Positions 33,678 to 45,512 of a DNA stretch of 64,000 bases are shown here, one piece after another. The stretch lies in the NCBI GenBank assembly GCA_020809705.1, contig CP085826.1, positions 1,240,001-1,304,000 on the forward strand. The letters are read 5' to 3'. The DNA is from Calonectria ilicicola. Lineage: Eukaryota > Ascomycota > Sordariomycetes > Hypocreales > Nectriaceae. The stretch's first letter is position 1. Every line of letters begins with the position of its first letter. The notes beneath the pieces are model-generated. The model did not search any database. It was not told the origin of the DNA and saw only the letters and a program-made list of their open reading frames with translations. Made by a program: the position numbers and the translations under genes.

Positions 33678-35962
33678 TTAGACATACTTGTTTCCTGCCT
33701 TCACGCGTCTTAAATACTCTGTATGATGACCTTGGTTTGTCTCATTACTTATCACATCCATGTCATCCACAGGAGCATCCAGCACCATCTCCAACCGCTG
33801 TTCACCATTTATCTCTCTTATATTCACTGTCTTCTTCCATGTCCGAGAGTTCGTGACCCCTCCGCCTATGTTGGGAAGGTCCTCGGCAGCCCTCGACCGT
33901 AACGCCAGTGTTATTAGCTGCCCAAAACTACCCCAACTAGAGCTGTACCATGGGTCTGCCGAGAAAGCAATGATCAAGGTGTGCAGTAACACTATGAAGA
34001 CGTGAAGTAGCAGTGCGGTGAACGCGATTGGTATGCTGATGCTATCTCGAAAGCTGTAGGCGTATGATTGCTGATAATATGTATTCTGAATCATAAAATC
34101 ATCAGAGCCCAGTGTCTTATTCTCTTTTGGAATTATCCGTATCGTATATGCTAAGATGTCAGTTATGTAGTAGGCGATGAAAATAGGGAAACCAAATCCA
34201 TCCATCGAGTCACAAAAAGCCAATACATCGCCGTATGTGCTATTATGTACCACTTCGACATTATCATTCTGCGCCACCGCTGTACTTTCCAGCCACCTTT
34301 TGCCGAGTTTGATGATATTTTCAGTGCTCGGTATTCGTATAAAGTATTCCAAAATGTCAGAAAATGCTACTTCCAACTGTGTACGTGCCTGAGGCGACTC
34401 TTCCACTGCTACCCAAGCATCAGACGACAGCCAATGGGCTCGGATAAGACAGAGCTCAATTACACTAAAATTATCTAGTTTAGAGACAACCCATTCATCT
34501 ATTGCATTCTTTACCATCAGTATAGAAGCGCTGATTGGTACTGGTACCTGATTCTGAAGCTCAAGAAAAACTGGGCTGGAAATAACAGACATATTATAGA
34601 TTTCTTTGATAAATCTGAGCTCCGGGTCAGAGAAGTTGAGAGTAATGGTAAAGTTGACGCCGTATATTTTCTCATTGAAATCAATACTCACTTCATCAAT
34701 TGAAGCAAGCGGGTTGGAGTCGGACCAATACTGTGTTCTATTACAGTCGACAGCCACCACTGGCTGTTTCCACTTTTTTGGTGATAAATGAGTAGGTGAG
34801 GGGGAGACTGGTTCTGATCTGATGATTCCACGACTGCCTGGTTCTGGTAATCCCCATGCATTGCTCAGTCCCCACGAAACGAAGCCCATGGGGGCTGTCG
34901 CGAATGCAATTGACTGACTCAGTGGATCTTTCAAGTCTGGTATTGATAACGATACAAAGTTCTTTTTGTTTACAATATCAACATGGATACCGGATATATT
35001 CAAAATATATGGTGTAATTGGCGGGTTAGTAATGCTCATATCTAGCAGCTCTTTGGTAAATGGTTGCAGCATCCTTCCGCAATTGTCGTCCGGCCGGTTC
35101 GGGTCGCTTGGGTTGTTTATGTAGCATGGTGTATCCGATAAGTCATTTAATGGAAAATCAAAACTCATATTGTACAAAGGCTGTGAGACATATAGATTCG
35201 TGGCCAGAAATTTTGTACGGATATAAAGGTGCGGTTCTCCCACCATCCGGATCGGGGCAGTATTGCAATTGCGGAGAATGGACTAGCACCAATCCCTGTC
35301 AAAATGAAGAGCCAAATGACTCCAACCGTAATTGTATGAGAGCCAACACATGTAGCTGTGTTTGCAATAGAACCCCAGAATTCTTGACTGAAAATGTACT
35401 GGAATGGAGATGCTAGGTAGAATGCTGATGAGAGAAGCCCAAGCGGGATGCCATCCCCTCTCAAAAGACAAACCCGGATCCTGTATAATAGGATCTCAGT
35501 AATCGATATCAGAATAAGCGATTCGTGCGCCTTAGCCAAGAACTGAAAAGCACTAAACTCGTCAGCAGTTGGGTGGGGAGGTGTCCATTGGAATTCGTTA
35601 AAGTATAGTCCAAGAAGTGTCATCGCAATCGAGATAGAAGGTAGGTGGAATAGTATAAAACTCCGCAAGATCATCCATCTATTATTCGTACAGACCTCCT
35701 TCGATGGCTCTTGTGGAATACTACGAGCACCATTACGCTCTGATATCCGTCTCCCCATCCCAAAATCGAAAAAGTGCTTATTCTTGTTACCCTTTGCGGG
35801 CAAAGTTTGATCGATTTCATCGATGCTCGAGGCATTCTTGTTCTGGGGATTCGATTCTTGAGGAGAATGATCTGAGTGTGAGCCTAGGTCTCTTTCTTCG
35901 CAGCACACGGCGTCGAAAGGCCTTGCTTTCAGGGTATTTCGACTCTGGTTAGACTGTGGCAA
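33678..35962 (-). pseudogene. Large fungal multi-TM protein gene with a frame break
   Basis: Two long minus-strand frames overlap: 35962-35165 (N-terminal part) and 35246-33678 (C-terminal part). The first has helices at FILFHLPSISIAMTLLGLYF and GVIWLFILTGIGASPFSAIA and ends its conserved stretch with LPRSGWWEN. The second continues LYIRTKFLATNLYVSQPLYN and has an extracellular-looking domain with many N-glycosylation sites, then a helix at IPIAFTALLLHVFIVLLHTLI and WGSFGQLITLALRSRAAEDL. The latter pattern is typical of uncharacterised fungal membrane proteins. The frames meet near 35235-35245 with no plausible intron, so a 1-nt indel is likely. The first frame has no ATG before 35758, so a 5' exon may be missing from this model. 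Function unknown. Confidence 0.5.
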
Positions 35963-37125
35963 TTCTGAACACTAATAAATGTCTCGTTAGACAGGTTTCG
36001 GGACAGGGGGTTCAGGTATGGCATGCCTGGTGATGTTGACCAGAGACATGGTTGATCAAGAGCAACTCGGTTTCGTCCCTCGCCTGGGTCATTTTGATAT
36101 CTCAATCTACAAAGTATTTAAAGGCAAGATAAGTATGGATTTTGTTTTGATCTTTTTTCCCGGGTCGTAACTCGGGAAGAAATCGAATATGAGGGGAAGC
36201 GAGATTTAAAGGATTAAAAAAGGCTGTCGGATTCATGCGGTGAGTGGCATTTTACGCCACCATTCTTCAGCTGACTGGGAAATTTCCGAACCAGATCCAA
36301 TTATATCACTAGAAAAACAAAGGCATAATCTTAACCGTGTCACTAACTACGCCGTGGCGATGAACAACTAGATGATTGGTGTATTAGTGGGAATGGATGG
36401 TGGCCACTCATCCTTTGGGTACTGGTATCAAAGTGTCATGAAGGATTCTTAACTATCATTACATGACTGCGGGGCTACTATTTTTAAAATTCATCTTCCA
36501 CAACATACAAAATGGGGAAGAGAAATGATATGGCAGGATGATGTACTATGAAAGATCAGAAATAAACATATGTTTACTCCAACCTTGCACTAGATAGATC
36601 GCCTACAAAATTATAACACGGAAACATGCTTGCTATCATCCCTATTTCACTGTGTAGGTGGACATCATATTGAATTACTTGGAAATAAATTAAGCTGGAT
36701 GGTTGGACACTTAATCATGGTTGTCTGACGCTATTACCCTAGAGACAGGAGCTAGCAAATAGAAGCACAAGAGTACAAGACCCTTCCAAGATGATCAAGT
36801 TAGAATTCCTCTTGCGAGAATAAATAAATATAAGAAAGCAGTATCTATTCTGAAATAAAAATGAGAAAGGAAAAGACTTTGCGTGGAAATTAAGCAGAGC
36901 CTGGAGAACGAAGTCATGAAGCACGGCAACCAGCCAGTTGGCAGCTATCCCACAAAGCTTTGACCCGCAGTGATTTTTTCCCCACCGGAAACAAAGCCAC
37001 GCAGGGAGCTTGACGTAAAGAGATTCAAGACTGTCTTGCGCACGCCCACTTTTCATTTTGGCCTTTCAACCCCGACTTCTACCCATCACCCTTTGTGGAG
37101 AGGCAGTTGCCAGTCCACCGCAACA
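35963..37125. other. Divergent intergenic region
   Basis: About 1.2 kb between the membrane-protein gene (-) and the splicing-factor gene (+). It changes from AT-rich to GC-richer toward the right. No gene was recognised; a minus-strand frame at 36739-37056 has no motif. Confidence 0.45.
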
Positions 37126-39255
37126 ATGGACGGTCTTGACGAATTCGAAAAGACGCTGGCGGCTGAGAAGGCGGAGCGAGAACGATCCGAGCGCGACCGT
37201 GATGAGCGACGCCATCGCAAACATAGGCATCGTCATGATGGAGACGGCGACCGCGAAAGGGACAGAGACAGGCACCGCGATAGGGACAGGGACAAGGACA
37301 GAGATGGCGATAAGGATAGACATCATCGGCACAGGCGCCACCGAGACGACGACGACGATGAACACAGACACAAGCGCTCGCGACACTCGCGCGACGACGA
37401 CGAGCATCGATCCAAACACCGACATCGTGACGACCGACATCGCGATGACCGCCACCGCGAAGACCGTCACCATCAAAAGGCATCCGATTCTAGGGAAGAC
37501 TTGCCAGCCCCCGACGTCGAAAAGCCGGCAAGCGAGGACACCGTCGAGAGGTCCAAACCACTGGCTCGAGATTCGTGGATGACGACGCCGTCGGCGCTTG
37601 ACATTGACTACGTCCACCGACCCGACAAGAACGCCAGGTCGCCCTCCCCAAAGCCCGAGGCCAAGCGAGTCGTCTCCAAGCGCGAGATTAATGACCACAT
37701 ACGAGAGGGTAGGACGACTGTTGAGCGGCCGGAACCCCCCAAAGAGCGAACCATCAACTACTCATTTGGCGATGCGGGCTCCTCGTGGCGCATGACCAAG
37801 CTCCGTGCTGTTTTCACAGCTGCCGAAGAGAACGGTCGTTCTATTGAAGAGGTTGCCATGGAACGGTTCGGCGACCTGCAGGATTTTGATGATGCCCGCG
37901 AAGAAAAGGAGGAGATGGACCGAAGGAAGCTATACGGGCAGGGCTACGTTGGCAAGGAGAAACCGACAGGAGACCTCTACAAGGAACGGCTACAGAATCA
38001 GAAGAAACGTGCGCCATCGCCGCCGCCTGAAGAAGAGCCAGCTGTGGTGCAACAGGAAGCGCCTGCTTCTGGTCCTGTAATCGACCAAACAGCTCTCAAT
38101 AGGATGCGCGCCCAGATGATGAAGGCCAAGCTTCGTCGTGCACCCAACGCCGCCCAGCTCGAAGAAGAGTACAGCCAAGCCGCTGCAGCTTTCGCGAAGC
38201 GTGGTTCAGATGCCCAGGCCGTTGTGCTTGGTGTCATGGACAACCGACAGCTGGCAGGTACTCGCAATGAGGTCAAGGCCGTCACCACTACGCGGGGACG
38301 CGAGCGCGGAAACGTCGAGGAGAACACAGACATGACTATCGAAGACATGGTTCGCGAGGAGCGACGCACCAAAGGCCAGGCTGGTGGCGAGGGCATGCGG
38401 TTGGCAGAGCGCATTGCCAAGGATACCAAGTTCGGCAATGACCTCGAGTACATGAACGACAATGCCGAGAAGCTGGCCAAACGAGTGCACAAGAGCGAAA
38501 TCAACCTCAAGAACATGGCTGTCAACGAGTTTCAGAAGGTGCAGCGCATTCTCGACTCATGCCCGCTCTGCCACCACGAGGACAAGGACCAACCGCCCTT
38601 GGCTCCTGTCGTGTCTTTGGGCACTCGAGTGTTTTTGACGCTGGCTACGGAGCCCGAGGTTAGCGAAGGTGGCGCTGTCATTGCGCCCATTTCCCATCGC
38701 AAGAATTTATTGGAGTGCGATGACGACGAGTGGGAGGAGATTCGCAACTTTATGAAGAGTCTTACACGCATGTACCACGACCAAGGCCGTGATGTTGTCT
38801 TTTACGAAAACGCTGCGACGCCGCAGAGGCACATGCACGCTGCCATGGTTGCTGTCCCCATTCCTTACGAGGAGGGCGCCACGGCCCCAGCCTACTTCCG
38901 CGAGGCTTTCCTGTCGTCGGACGAGGAGTGGTCGCAACACCAAAAGGTTGTCGACACTGCCAAGCGAGCGCGCGAGGGGCTCGGTCGCGCCGCTTTCCGC
39001 CGCAGCTTTGCCAAGGAGGCTCCCTACTTCCACGTCTGGTTCTCCCTGGATGGCGGCATGGGGCACGTGGTTGAGGACAGTGGGCGCTGGCCCAAGGGAG
39101 ACTTGTTTGCGCGCGAGGTCATTGGCGGCATTGTGGACGCTGAGCCTCACATAATCAAGAAGCAAGGGCGGTGGTCGAGGCACGACCCACGACTGGACGG
39201 ATTCAAAAAGGGATGGCGCAAGTTTGACTGGACGAGAATGTTGGCTGATGGATGA
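37126..39255 (+). CDS. Cwf19-type pre-mRNA splicing factor, 709 aa
   Basis: This is a nuclear spliceosome-associated protein, similar to Cwf19 of fission yeast and CWF19L2 of animals, that acts around late spliceosome and lariat handling. ATG 37126 starts MDGLDEFEKTLAAEKA; the longer open frame from 36970 is less likely. Residues about 17-125 are a charged region with Arg-Asp and His-Arg repeats typical of splicing proteins. A central helical region follows. The C-terminal third has the HIT-like CwfJ part 1: CPLCHHEDKD, an Ile-Pro-Ser-His-type stretch reading ISHRKNLLECDDDEW, and PQRHMHAAMVAVPIP. Part 2 follows with APYFHVWFSLDGGMGHVVED and a C-terminal GWRKFDWTRML. It is a single exon, intact, and a conserved housekeeping gene that marks this part of the window as core genome. 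Confidence 0.93.
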   Translation: MDGLDEFEKTLAAEKAERERSERDRDERRHRKHRHRHDGDGDRERDRDRHRDRDRDKDRDGDKDRHHRHRRHRDDDDDEHRHKRSRHSRDDDEHRSKHRHRDDRHRDDRHREDRHHQKASDSREDLPAPDVEKPASEDTVERSKPLARDSWMTTPSALDIDYVHRPDKNARSPSPKPEAKRVVSKREINDHIREGRTTVERPEPPKERTINYSFGDAGSSWRMTKLRAVFTAAEENGRSIEEVAMERFGDLQDFDDAREEKEEMDRRKLYGQGYVGKEKPTGDLYKERLQNQKKRAPSPPPEEEPAVVQQEAPASGPVIDQTALNRMRAQMMKAKLRRAPNAAQLEEEYSQAAAAFAKRGSDAQAVVLGVMDNRQLAGTRNEVKAVTTTRGRERGNVEENTDMTIEDMVREERRTKGQAGGEGMRLAERIAKDTKFGNDLEYMNDNAEKLAKRVHKSEINLKNMAVNEFQKVQRILDSCPLCHHEDKDQPPLAPVVSLGTRVFLTLATEPEVSEGGAVIAPISHRKNLLECDDDEWEEIRNFMKSLTRMYHDQGRDVVFYENAATPQRHMHAAMVAVPIPYEEGATAPAYFREAFLSSDEEWSQHQKVVDTAKRAREGLGRAAFRRSFAKEAPYFHVWFSLDGGMGHVVEDSGRWPKGDLFAREVIGGIVDAEPHIIKKQGRWSRHDPRLDGFKKGWRKFDWTRMLADG

Positions 39256-40283
39256 TGACGAAAACGGATGTTAGGCCAAAGAAGGGCGTTTGAGAGTAAT
39301 AAATGATGTCAACCCAATTTTTGCCTTATCATCACACGCGCGCTCGTATACATAAGAATCACAATTTAAAACTGTACCAAAAATGATTTCAAGGGTTTCA
39401 ATAAAAACTAAGGCTATGGTTATGCTATTCATGTCTTATTCCTTTTGCTTCATCATATATCCCAACGCACCATCCGGTCCAGCCACCGTGAAGACAAAAG
39501 AAAAAATATATAAAAAAGCCAACAACCTGGTCATCTTGACTCAATGTAATTAGGACATTACTGTACTCTGAAAGAACCTTTTTTCTTGTTTTCTTTTTCT
39601 GTGCTTGTAAAAATCTCAGGCACGAAAAATAAGAAGATAGTGTTCCCTCCCAGATTAGTCATAAGTTTATGGTTGATTTTACCACGGGCAGACACATATG
39701 CGGTCTATTCCCTTCTCTTTCATACATTTCCTTTCCTCCACCATCTCTTTAAATTCTTCCTGTACACTTTCTTCCTTATAACTGCGACTGAACCTCGGGT
39801 TGGGCGAATCCCCCTTTACTTGAAGGGGACCGGACCACCTGTGAAAGAAGTCGGGGGCGGGATGCAAAACTCTTTGAAACAAGAAGAGAGTTGTTGTGTT
39901 TCCCTTGCATTATAATCATTAAGAAATAAAAAAAAATTGACCACATTCGGACCACAGTTTAGGGGGTGGTTCCGACTTCCACTTCCACGTTGTTGGTATA
40001 TATGTTGTGGCTTGGTGGCTTGGTTGGGTCGAAATGAGTTTGTTCGCAAACAGGGACTCGTAAATTGGGCTTCATGCGTAATCTGAGAGGCGTTGTTGGG
40101 TTTAGTTTTTGCTTTTTTTTTTTTTGGTTGGCCTCAAACTCCAAACTCCGTGCTTTGTGGGCTTGCGTGAGTGCGTGCGTGAGCGGGTATGAAAAAGAAA
40201 ATTAAATAGAAAAAAAATTAGAAGGGTTCCTCTCCGCGCTGGCAATTAAATCATTAATGCGATTCGTGGTGTAGGCGCGACTT
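39256..40283. other. 3' flanks of two convergent genes
   Basis: About 1 kb between the splicing factor (+) and the hydrolase (-). AATAAA-like motifs occur near 39299. There is a T-rich run near 40114-40125 and A-rich runs near 39930-39938. No gene was recognised. Confidence 0.45.
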
Positions 40284-42916
40284 TCACCTGGCGCTGCGTC
40301 GTCCTCTGGAGCGTTCGCGTCGGCCGTCAGCGCCCGTCACCTTCATCCAGTCCTCCCACTCCTTGCTCATCTCCATTAGCACAGAGCCCATGACGCTGGC
40401 GCTGGCCATGAGGCCGTGGCCCTCGCCCTCGAGCACGCGGACTTCGCAGCGGCGCATCGTCTTACCGAGCCACTTAACGTTATCGACGGGCACTCGCGTG
40501 TCTCTGCTGCCGTGGTGGATGACGACGGGGCGCGTGATGTCGACGTAGCGGAATCCAATGGTGTGGCGTCGCTCCAGACACACGAGGAGATCTACAGCGG
40601 GGTTTGCACCAGTCGTGGCCAGCTCCCAGATAGCGTGCGTCAGCCGAATGTCGTAGGTCATCTGGCGCTCCTTGTCGGCCATGGCGTCCTGGGCTGCAGC
40701 AATGATGGCGGATTCGCTAGGCTTCATACCGGGGGGCAGCGGCGAACGGTCCATGTTCTCCGAGGCGTTGGGGTGCTCGAGCGGTGGGCCATTGGTCGTG
40801 GGAGATTTCGCATAAAACTCATTTCCAATATTCTCCTTGTCCAGGCTCGGGGTGATGTTCCGTGTAGCGGTGCTGTCGCGTCCGTTGGTGTTGGACTTGC
40901 GCTTGCGACGCGGGTTCTTGGGCAGCGAGCTAGTGATGGAGCTGCTGGTAGCTGTCATGAAGCTGCTGTTGGCGGCCTTGAGGATGGGTGTGGGGAGCGC
41001 ACGGAGGATTCGCTGCGAGGTGGGGATAGCGTTGGTGGGAGGGAGTGTCTGTGAGGTGCCAAACACGTTCATTTGGGAAGGTGGTATCCAAGGCGCTAGT
41101 AGGTGAATTCGGCCTCTAATATGTTGAGGCATTCGCAGTGCTGTCGCAAGGGCGTAGATGGCGCCAGCAGAGTGCGCCAGGATGGAGAACTTGGTGATCT
41201 TGAGAGCTTGGCAAATGGCATAAACGTCGTCTGTGCATGCAGTCAGCATTCGGTCACCCTTGTATCATCTCGCATTCAACAAAAAAACTTACCAGGCCAG
41301 CTGAGCGGCGTGGCCGTGCCATCCGTATAAGGTTCGCTGTCTCCCACGCCGGGACGATCCGGTGTGATCAGACGCAGCTTCAAGGTCAATGCTAGCTCGT
41401 CGTAAAAGGCCGTAATATACCTTGTCAATCCCATGCCCACGCAGCAGAACACCGCAGAGCCTTCCGCGTCGCCTACTTCGGAAAAGGAAATGATACGGCC
41501 GGTCTGAGGGTGGCGGATCTTTTGCGACAGGCGGGGCGAGCAGAGGTACGAGTCCACCGCGTCGTCGATAGAGTCGGCCGACTGCGGGCGGTCGTAGTTG
41601 ACTGACGTGGTGTTGGTCTCCTTGTCCTCGGGCTTGGGTTGCAGAGGGGCTGACAGGCGCTTGAGCCGCGAGCTGCTGCGCTTAATCTTGACGTCCTCGG
41701 GAGCTGGGCTCTGTCGTCCGGATCGTCGACGGCCCACTCGGTCGTTGCTCTGATCTCTTCGGCGTCGGCCCTGAGCCACAGCAGGGAACGGCGCACCCTC
41801 GTCCTCCATGTTGGAGGTGTCGTCCTCGACATCCAAGAAGCTTCGGCCCGCCATGGACTGTGCCCTGGACGGAGACTTGGGCTGTTCGTCCAAGACATAT
41901 GAGTGGTGAGTGGTTCTCATCTTATCTGATTCTGAGTGGCGCTTCTTGCGTGCTGTACTTCGGGATTTGTGCTCCTCGGTCTCGGGGATGGGCTCTGCTG
42001 ATGGCCCATTGCTCTCGCGCTTCGACCTCCTGTTGCTAGATCGCTTCTGGCTGTGGCTCCTGCTCCTCAAGCTAGAGTCACGGTTAGGGATTGGGCGAGG
42101 AGATGTCAGACTGCTTCGTCCAACAGCTGTATCGCTGTGCGAAGTTGGTTCCTCGTAAATTGCCGTCTCGGCTAAGAAAGGGTCTCCACGTCCTCCCGAG
42201 TGCACGCTGCTGCCACCACCAAAGCCACCTGAGGAAGACTGGGTCAGACCACCCGAAGACCTCTTCGCCTCCCTCTCACGGAGTTGTTCCTTGGAGCTCA
42301 TGTACATCAGGCCCTTGTTGCCGCGGGACGTCTTCTTGCCCCAACTGTCGTGCGAGCGCTGGTGACTAAGCTCAGTGTCAGGCGCAGAACGACGCTCAAT
42401 GGAAACGTTGCCGATGCTCTGGGCGTCGTCATTATTGGCCGAGGAACACTTGGAAGACGGGCGCGAGGTGCTGCTCCGGATGAAGGAGCGTAGACCTGAT
42501 TCGCGGGAGGGGCTCTTGGCGACCTTGCTGGCCGTAACGGGTGAGTAGCCACTGGGGGGCTTGGATGTTCGGATAACGGGGGGCGCGGCGGCGAGGTCGT
42601 CGAGCGAGACGGGGTCCCGACCCAGCTCGGCGAGCGATGTGTGGTAGGCGCCGTAACTGACACCGAAGCTGCCGGGCACGGCGTGACCGGGGCTGGCGGG
42701 CAGAGATAGACTGGTGTTGCCCTCAAAGTGCGAGGTGGCCGGCTGGGAGATGGCGCTCAGGCTGGTGATTAGGTTAGAGATAACCTCTGGGCTCGCAGGC
42801 GGGAGACTGCCACGCCTTCCGGACGAAGTGTTGGGTATCAGCAGCGGACGAGGACGACCGTGACGGTGGACGCGGGTCGGGATAGGGGGAGGGACATCTG
42901 AAGCTTGAAGTTCCAT
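40284..42916 (-). CDS. Large alpha/beta hydrolase with long disordered N-terminus, 2 exons, 856 aa
   Basis: Exons 42916-41293 and 41230-40284 join through a 62-nt intron to WPDDVYAICQAL and total 2571 nt. Residues 1-440 are Ser/Arg/Pro-rich and probably disordered. The hydrolase domain starts near RIISFSEVGDAEGSAVFCCVG; the nucleophile is S562 in LAHSAGAIYA, a variant of GxSxG with Ala first. The likely acid is the Asp of HGSRDTRVP and the His is in EGEGHGLM. A charged insert (KNPRRKRKSNTNG) interrupts the cap region. Such long hydrolases are conserved across filamentous ascomycetes, but the substrate is unknown; lipase- or esterase-like activity is possible. No signal peptide. The 5' flank carries a short AAGTC tandem repeat. 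Confidence 0.85.
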
Positions 42917-42970
42917 GGTGAATATAAGGGGGGGCGCCCCAGAGAGGGGGAGCCTTAAGTCAGATCTGGC

Positions 42971-42992
42971 AGAGTCAAGTCAAGTCAAGTCA
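42971..42992. repeat. AAGTC pentanucleotide tandem repeat
   Basis: About four copies of the unit lie just upstream of the hydrolase start codon, probably in its 5' leader. Function is unknown. Confidence 0.6.
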
Positions 42993-44561
42993 GGTGTCGG
43001 TGGAGGAGGAGCAGCAGCAAGAGATTGCGCGGCTGCGCGTTGGAGCGCTAGCTGTGACGGTTCGTTGTGGTGTTTGTGGCGACTTGGTTTCCTGCAGGTT
43101 GCAGATTGCGGACGCGCGCGCCGGGGACGGGAAGGGGAGTCGGAAAGGCAAAGCGGAAGGGAAAGGAAGGAAAAGAAGAAAAGAGAGACGACGTCGCAGA
43201 CCCAAAGTGTCTCGCCCCGGAGCGGGCTCGGCAGTGTCTTGGGGAGGTTAGATTGAAGCTGCTGTGTCTGAAGGAGGACCGAGGTAGAGTGGTCTGAGTG
43301 CGTGAGTCCGAGTTTGAGAAGAGGCTTTTGGTTGGGATGCGTGCTTGGAGGTGGTGGTGGTAGTGCACTGCTCGCTGGCAAAACCCAACGGCTATCTTAA
43401 TTAGTAGCGGGCGGGTCGCTCCCCCGGCGTGGATGGACGAGGACCGTGACCGTGTGTTGGGGACGCACATGCAGTCCAAGCGTCGGGTCCGGGGGGTGTA
43501 GGTGGACGGATGGTTGGTCCCTTGCAGGTAAAAAAGAACAGGAGGGAAGGGAGGGAGGAGATCAATTTGTGGAAGTGGATGCGAATTGAAATCCGAGGTC
43601 CGAATGGTAGGCAGGGGAGGGGGATGTGATGTGAACGGGGGGATATCACAGGATGGATGTAACGCTGCAAGACACGACAAGTCAAGACACAAAAGACCAG
43701 TCACGAACAGAGTTGGTTGGGTTGGAGAGAGCGTGAGAGAAAACGCGCGCGCGTGAGAGTTAGTTAGTTAGTGGTGCACACATTTCTTCCGGGAGGGAAA
43801 TAGGAGAGGGCAAAAAAAGAGCCGGACTAGAGAAACGCCACTAGAAAACAAAACCAAATACGCATTCAATAGGAGACGAAAAAGAGGCGCGCGGGACTAG
43901 ACTAACACTGGTTTGATTAGCCCGGGTTTACGGTTCGCCAGCTTGCCACGCCCGCCAGGGGAGCCCGCTAACGACAGGCAATCGACAGTGGCGGCGTTCC
44001 GGACGAGTTGAGCAGAGAGGACGAGACGAGAGGAGACGAGACGACATTGCGCTCTTTCTCTCGGTCGGTCGCGAAACGCGGGGGAGTGTCACAGAGAGAT
44101 GGGATTGTCGCTATCCCCGGCACGACGAAAAAGAAAGTCCCCAAAGTCAAAAAGAAATGACGAAATCGCACATTTTGACTGTGAAGAGCCCATCACGCGG
44201 GAACTCCAAAAAGGACACACGAGTGACGAGGGGTGGGTGCTTGGTTCTTGGTTGGTAGGGGGTCAAACGAATGAATTGCGCTAGCCGAACAATCACTTGG
44301 GTCTAGTCCAATATCCCATGCCAATGCCCCGAATTGCCGGAACCGCAGGCATTAATTGATTGAGATGCCAATTTTTCTCATCTTTTTTCTTTCTTTTTTT
44401 CTGCTTCACATTTAATCACCCCGGTCGGTTTCTAGTTCTGCACAGGTGCGGCACTGCGTGCTGCAATGCACGGCACATGCGACGCTTTATGCGAGCCTAC
44501 GGTCTTGCTTGCTGCAGGCACCTTTTTGCCTCCACCGCACACGCACGCGCAGGGTACCACG

Positions 44562-44604
44562 CACACACACACTCACACAGCACACACATAAGCACACACA
44601 CACC
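44562..44604. repeat. CA-rich microsatellite
   Basis: Interrupted CA dinucleotide repeats (ACACACACACTCACACAG and following). Seen directly; no gene overlaps. Confidence 0.7.
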
Positions 44605-45288
44605 ATCGGTCGCAGTGCCCTGTTGCAGATTGACAGATAGGGTTGCTTTTTTGGGGTTCCCATGTCTCTGACCTCATGTAAGGGCCTTCCATGCAAACCA
44701 CCCAGCACAAGCTCTGGGGTGGGTCGCCGCTGAGAAACAAACTGTGGGGTCCTGTTCCGGTGCGGTGTCAGTCTGAGGTGTCTGAGGAGGGTTGATGGCT
44801 GTAGAGCTGGATGGCTATAATGGTGCCATGTGCTGGGCCGCAGGGCACGCGTTAGAATTCGCGTGCGCAGCGTCTTCGTTCCCGCGTACGGCTGGTAGAG
44901 CGTTATACTCGTGACCCGGAGGCCGTTGCAGCCAGTCTGTCTTCTTTTCTGCTCTTGGCTCCTCCCCCTTACAAAACAGCCACGGGCTGCAACTCGGCCG
45001 TGGAAGCCATTCGCCGCCGCCGCCGTCCCCATGCATGCGACGGGCGGGCAGACGAGGAATTCCCGTTTGCTGCAGGTCCCAGGGGATGACCCGGAGGGAG
45101 GGGGGTCCCCTTTTAGTGGGTGCAGCGCCGGTGGGCCAATCGCAGGCCCCGTCCCGCATCCACTATCCACTGATCTCCCGCCGGCTCCCTAGCGCGCAGT
45201 GACATGCAAGCCTCTCTCTTTTTTATTCCCTCGACGCCCAGAGGCTCTCGCTGCAATACCCGGTTTTTCTGACAGGCACCGTGCCGCA

Positions 45289-45337
45289 ACGAGACTAGAG
45301 TCCACTAGACTCACTGGACTCGCTGGACTCACTGGAC
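45289..45337. repeat. Short tandem repeat of an ACTCACTGG-like unit
   Basis: Diverged copies such as ACTCACTGG, ACTCGCTGG and ACTCACTGG follow one another. Seen directly; function unknown. Confidence 0.55.
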
Positions 45338-45477
45338 CAGGAGCCAGGGGGTGGATCTGGAGGGGAAGGGGGAGCTTTGTGCGCACCAGCCATTGATGGC
45401 CTTTGATTTGCCCGCGCCTGGGCCAGTATTAAACACTTCATTTATCTCTAGTGGGCCTGCACCGCGCAGCCGGCGTG

Positions 45478-45512
45478 TGGTGTGTGCATGCATGCGTGCA
45501 TGCGCGTGTGTT
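45478..45512. repeat. Alternating purine-pyrimidine tract with GCATGCATGC
   Basis: The tract alternates GT, GC and AT steps and includes a short palindrome. Such tracts can adopt left-handed DNA in vitro; no function is implied. Confidence 0.5.

Noticed and set aside
36970..37125. N-terminal extension of the splicing factor
   Set aside because: The downstream ATG at 37126 begins a family-like N-terminus; the extension is not conserved in character and looks like 5' leader.
37066..37698. A 210-aa Val/Met-rich antisense frame over the splicing factor
   Set aside because: It is the complement of the Arg-Asp/His-rich repeat region; composition explains the lack of stops.
43048..45170. Several 130-227-aa frames on the minus strand
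   Set aside because: They overlap each other and plus-strand frames, are rich in Ser, Pro and Arg from simple sequence, and lack any splice or domain support.
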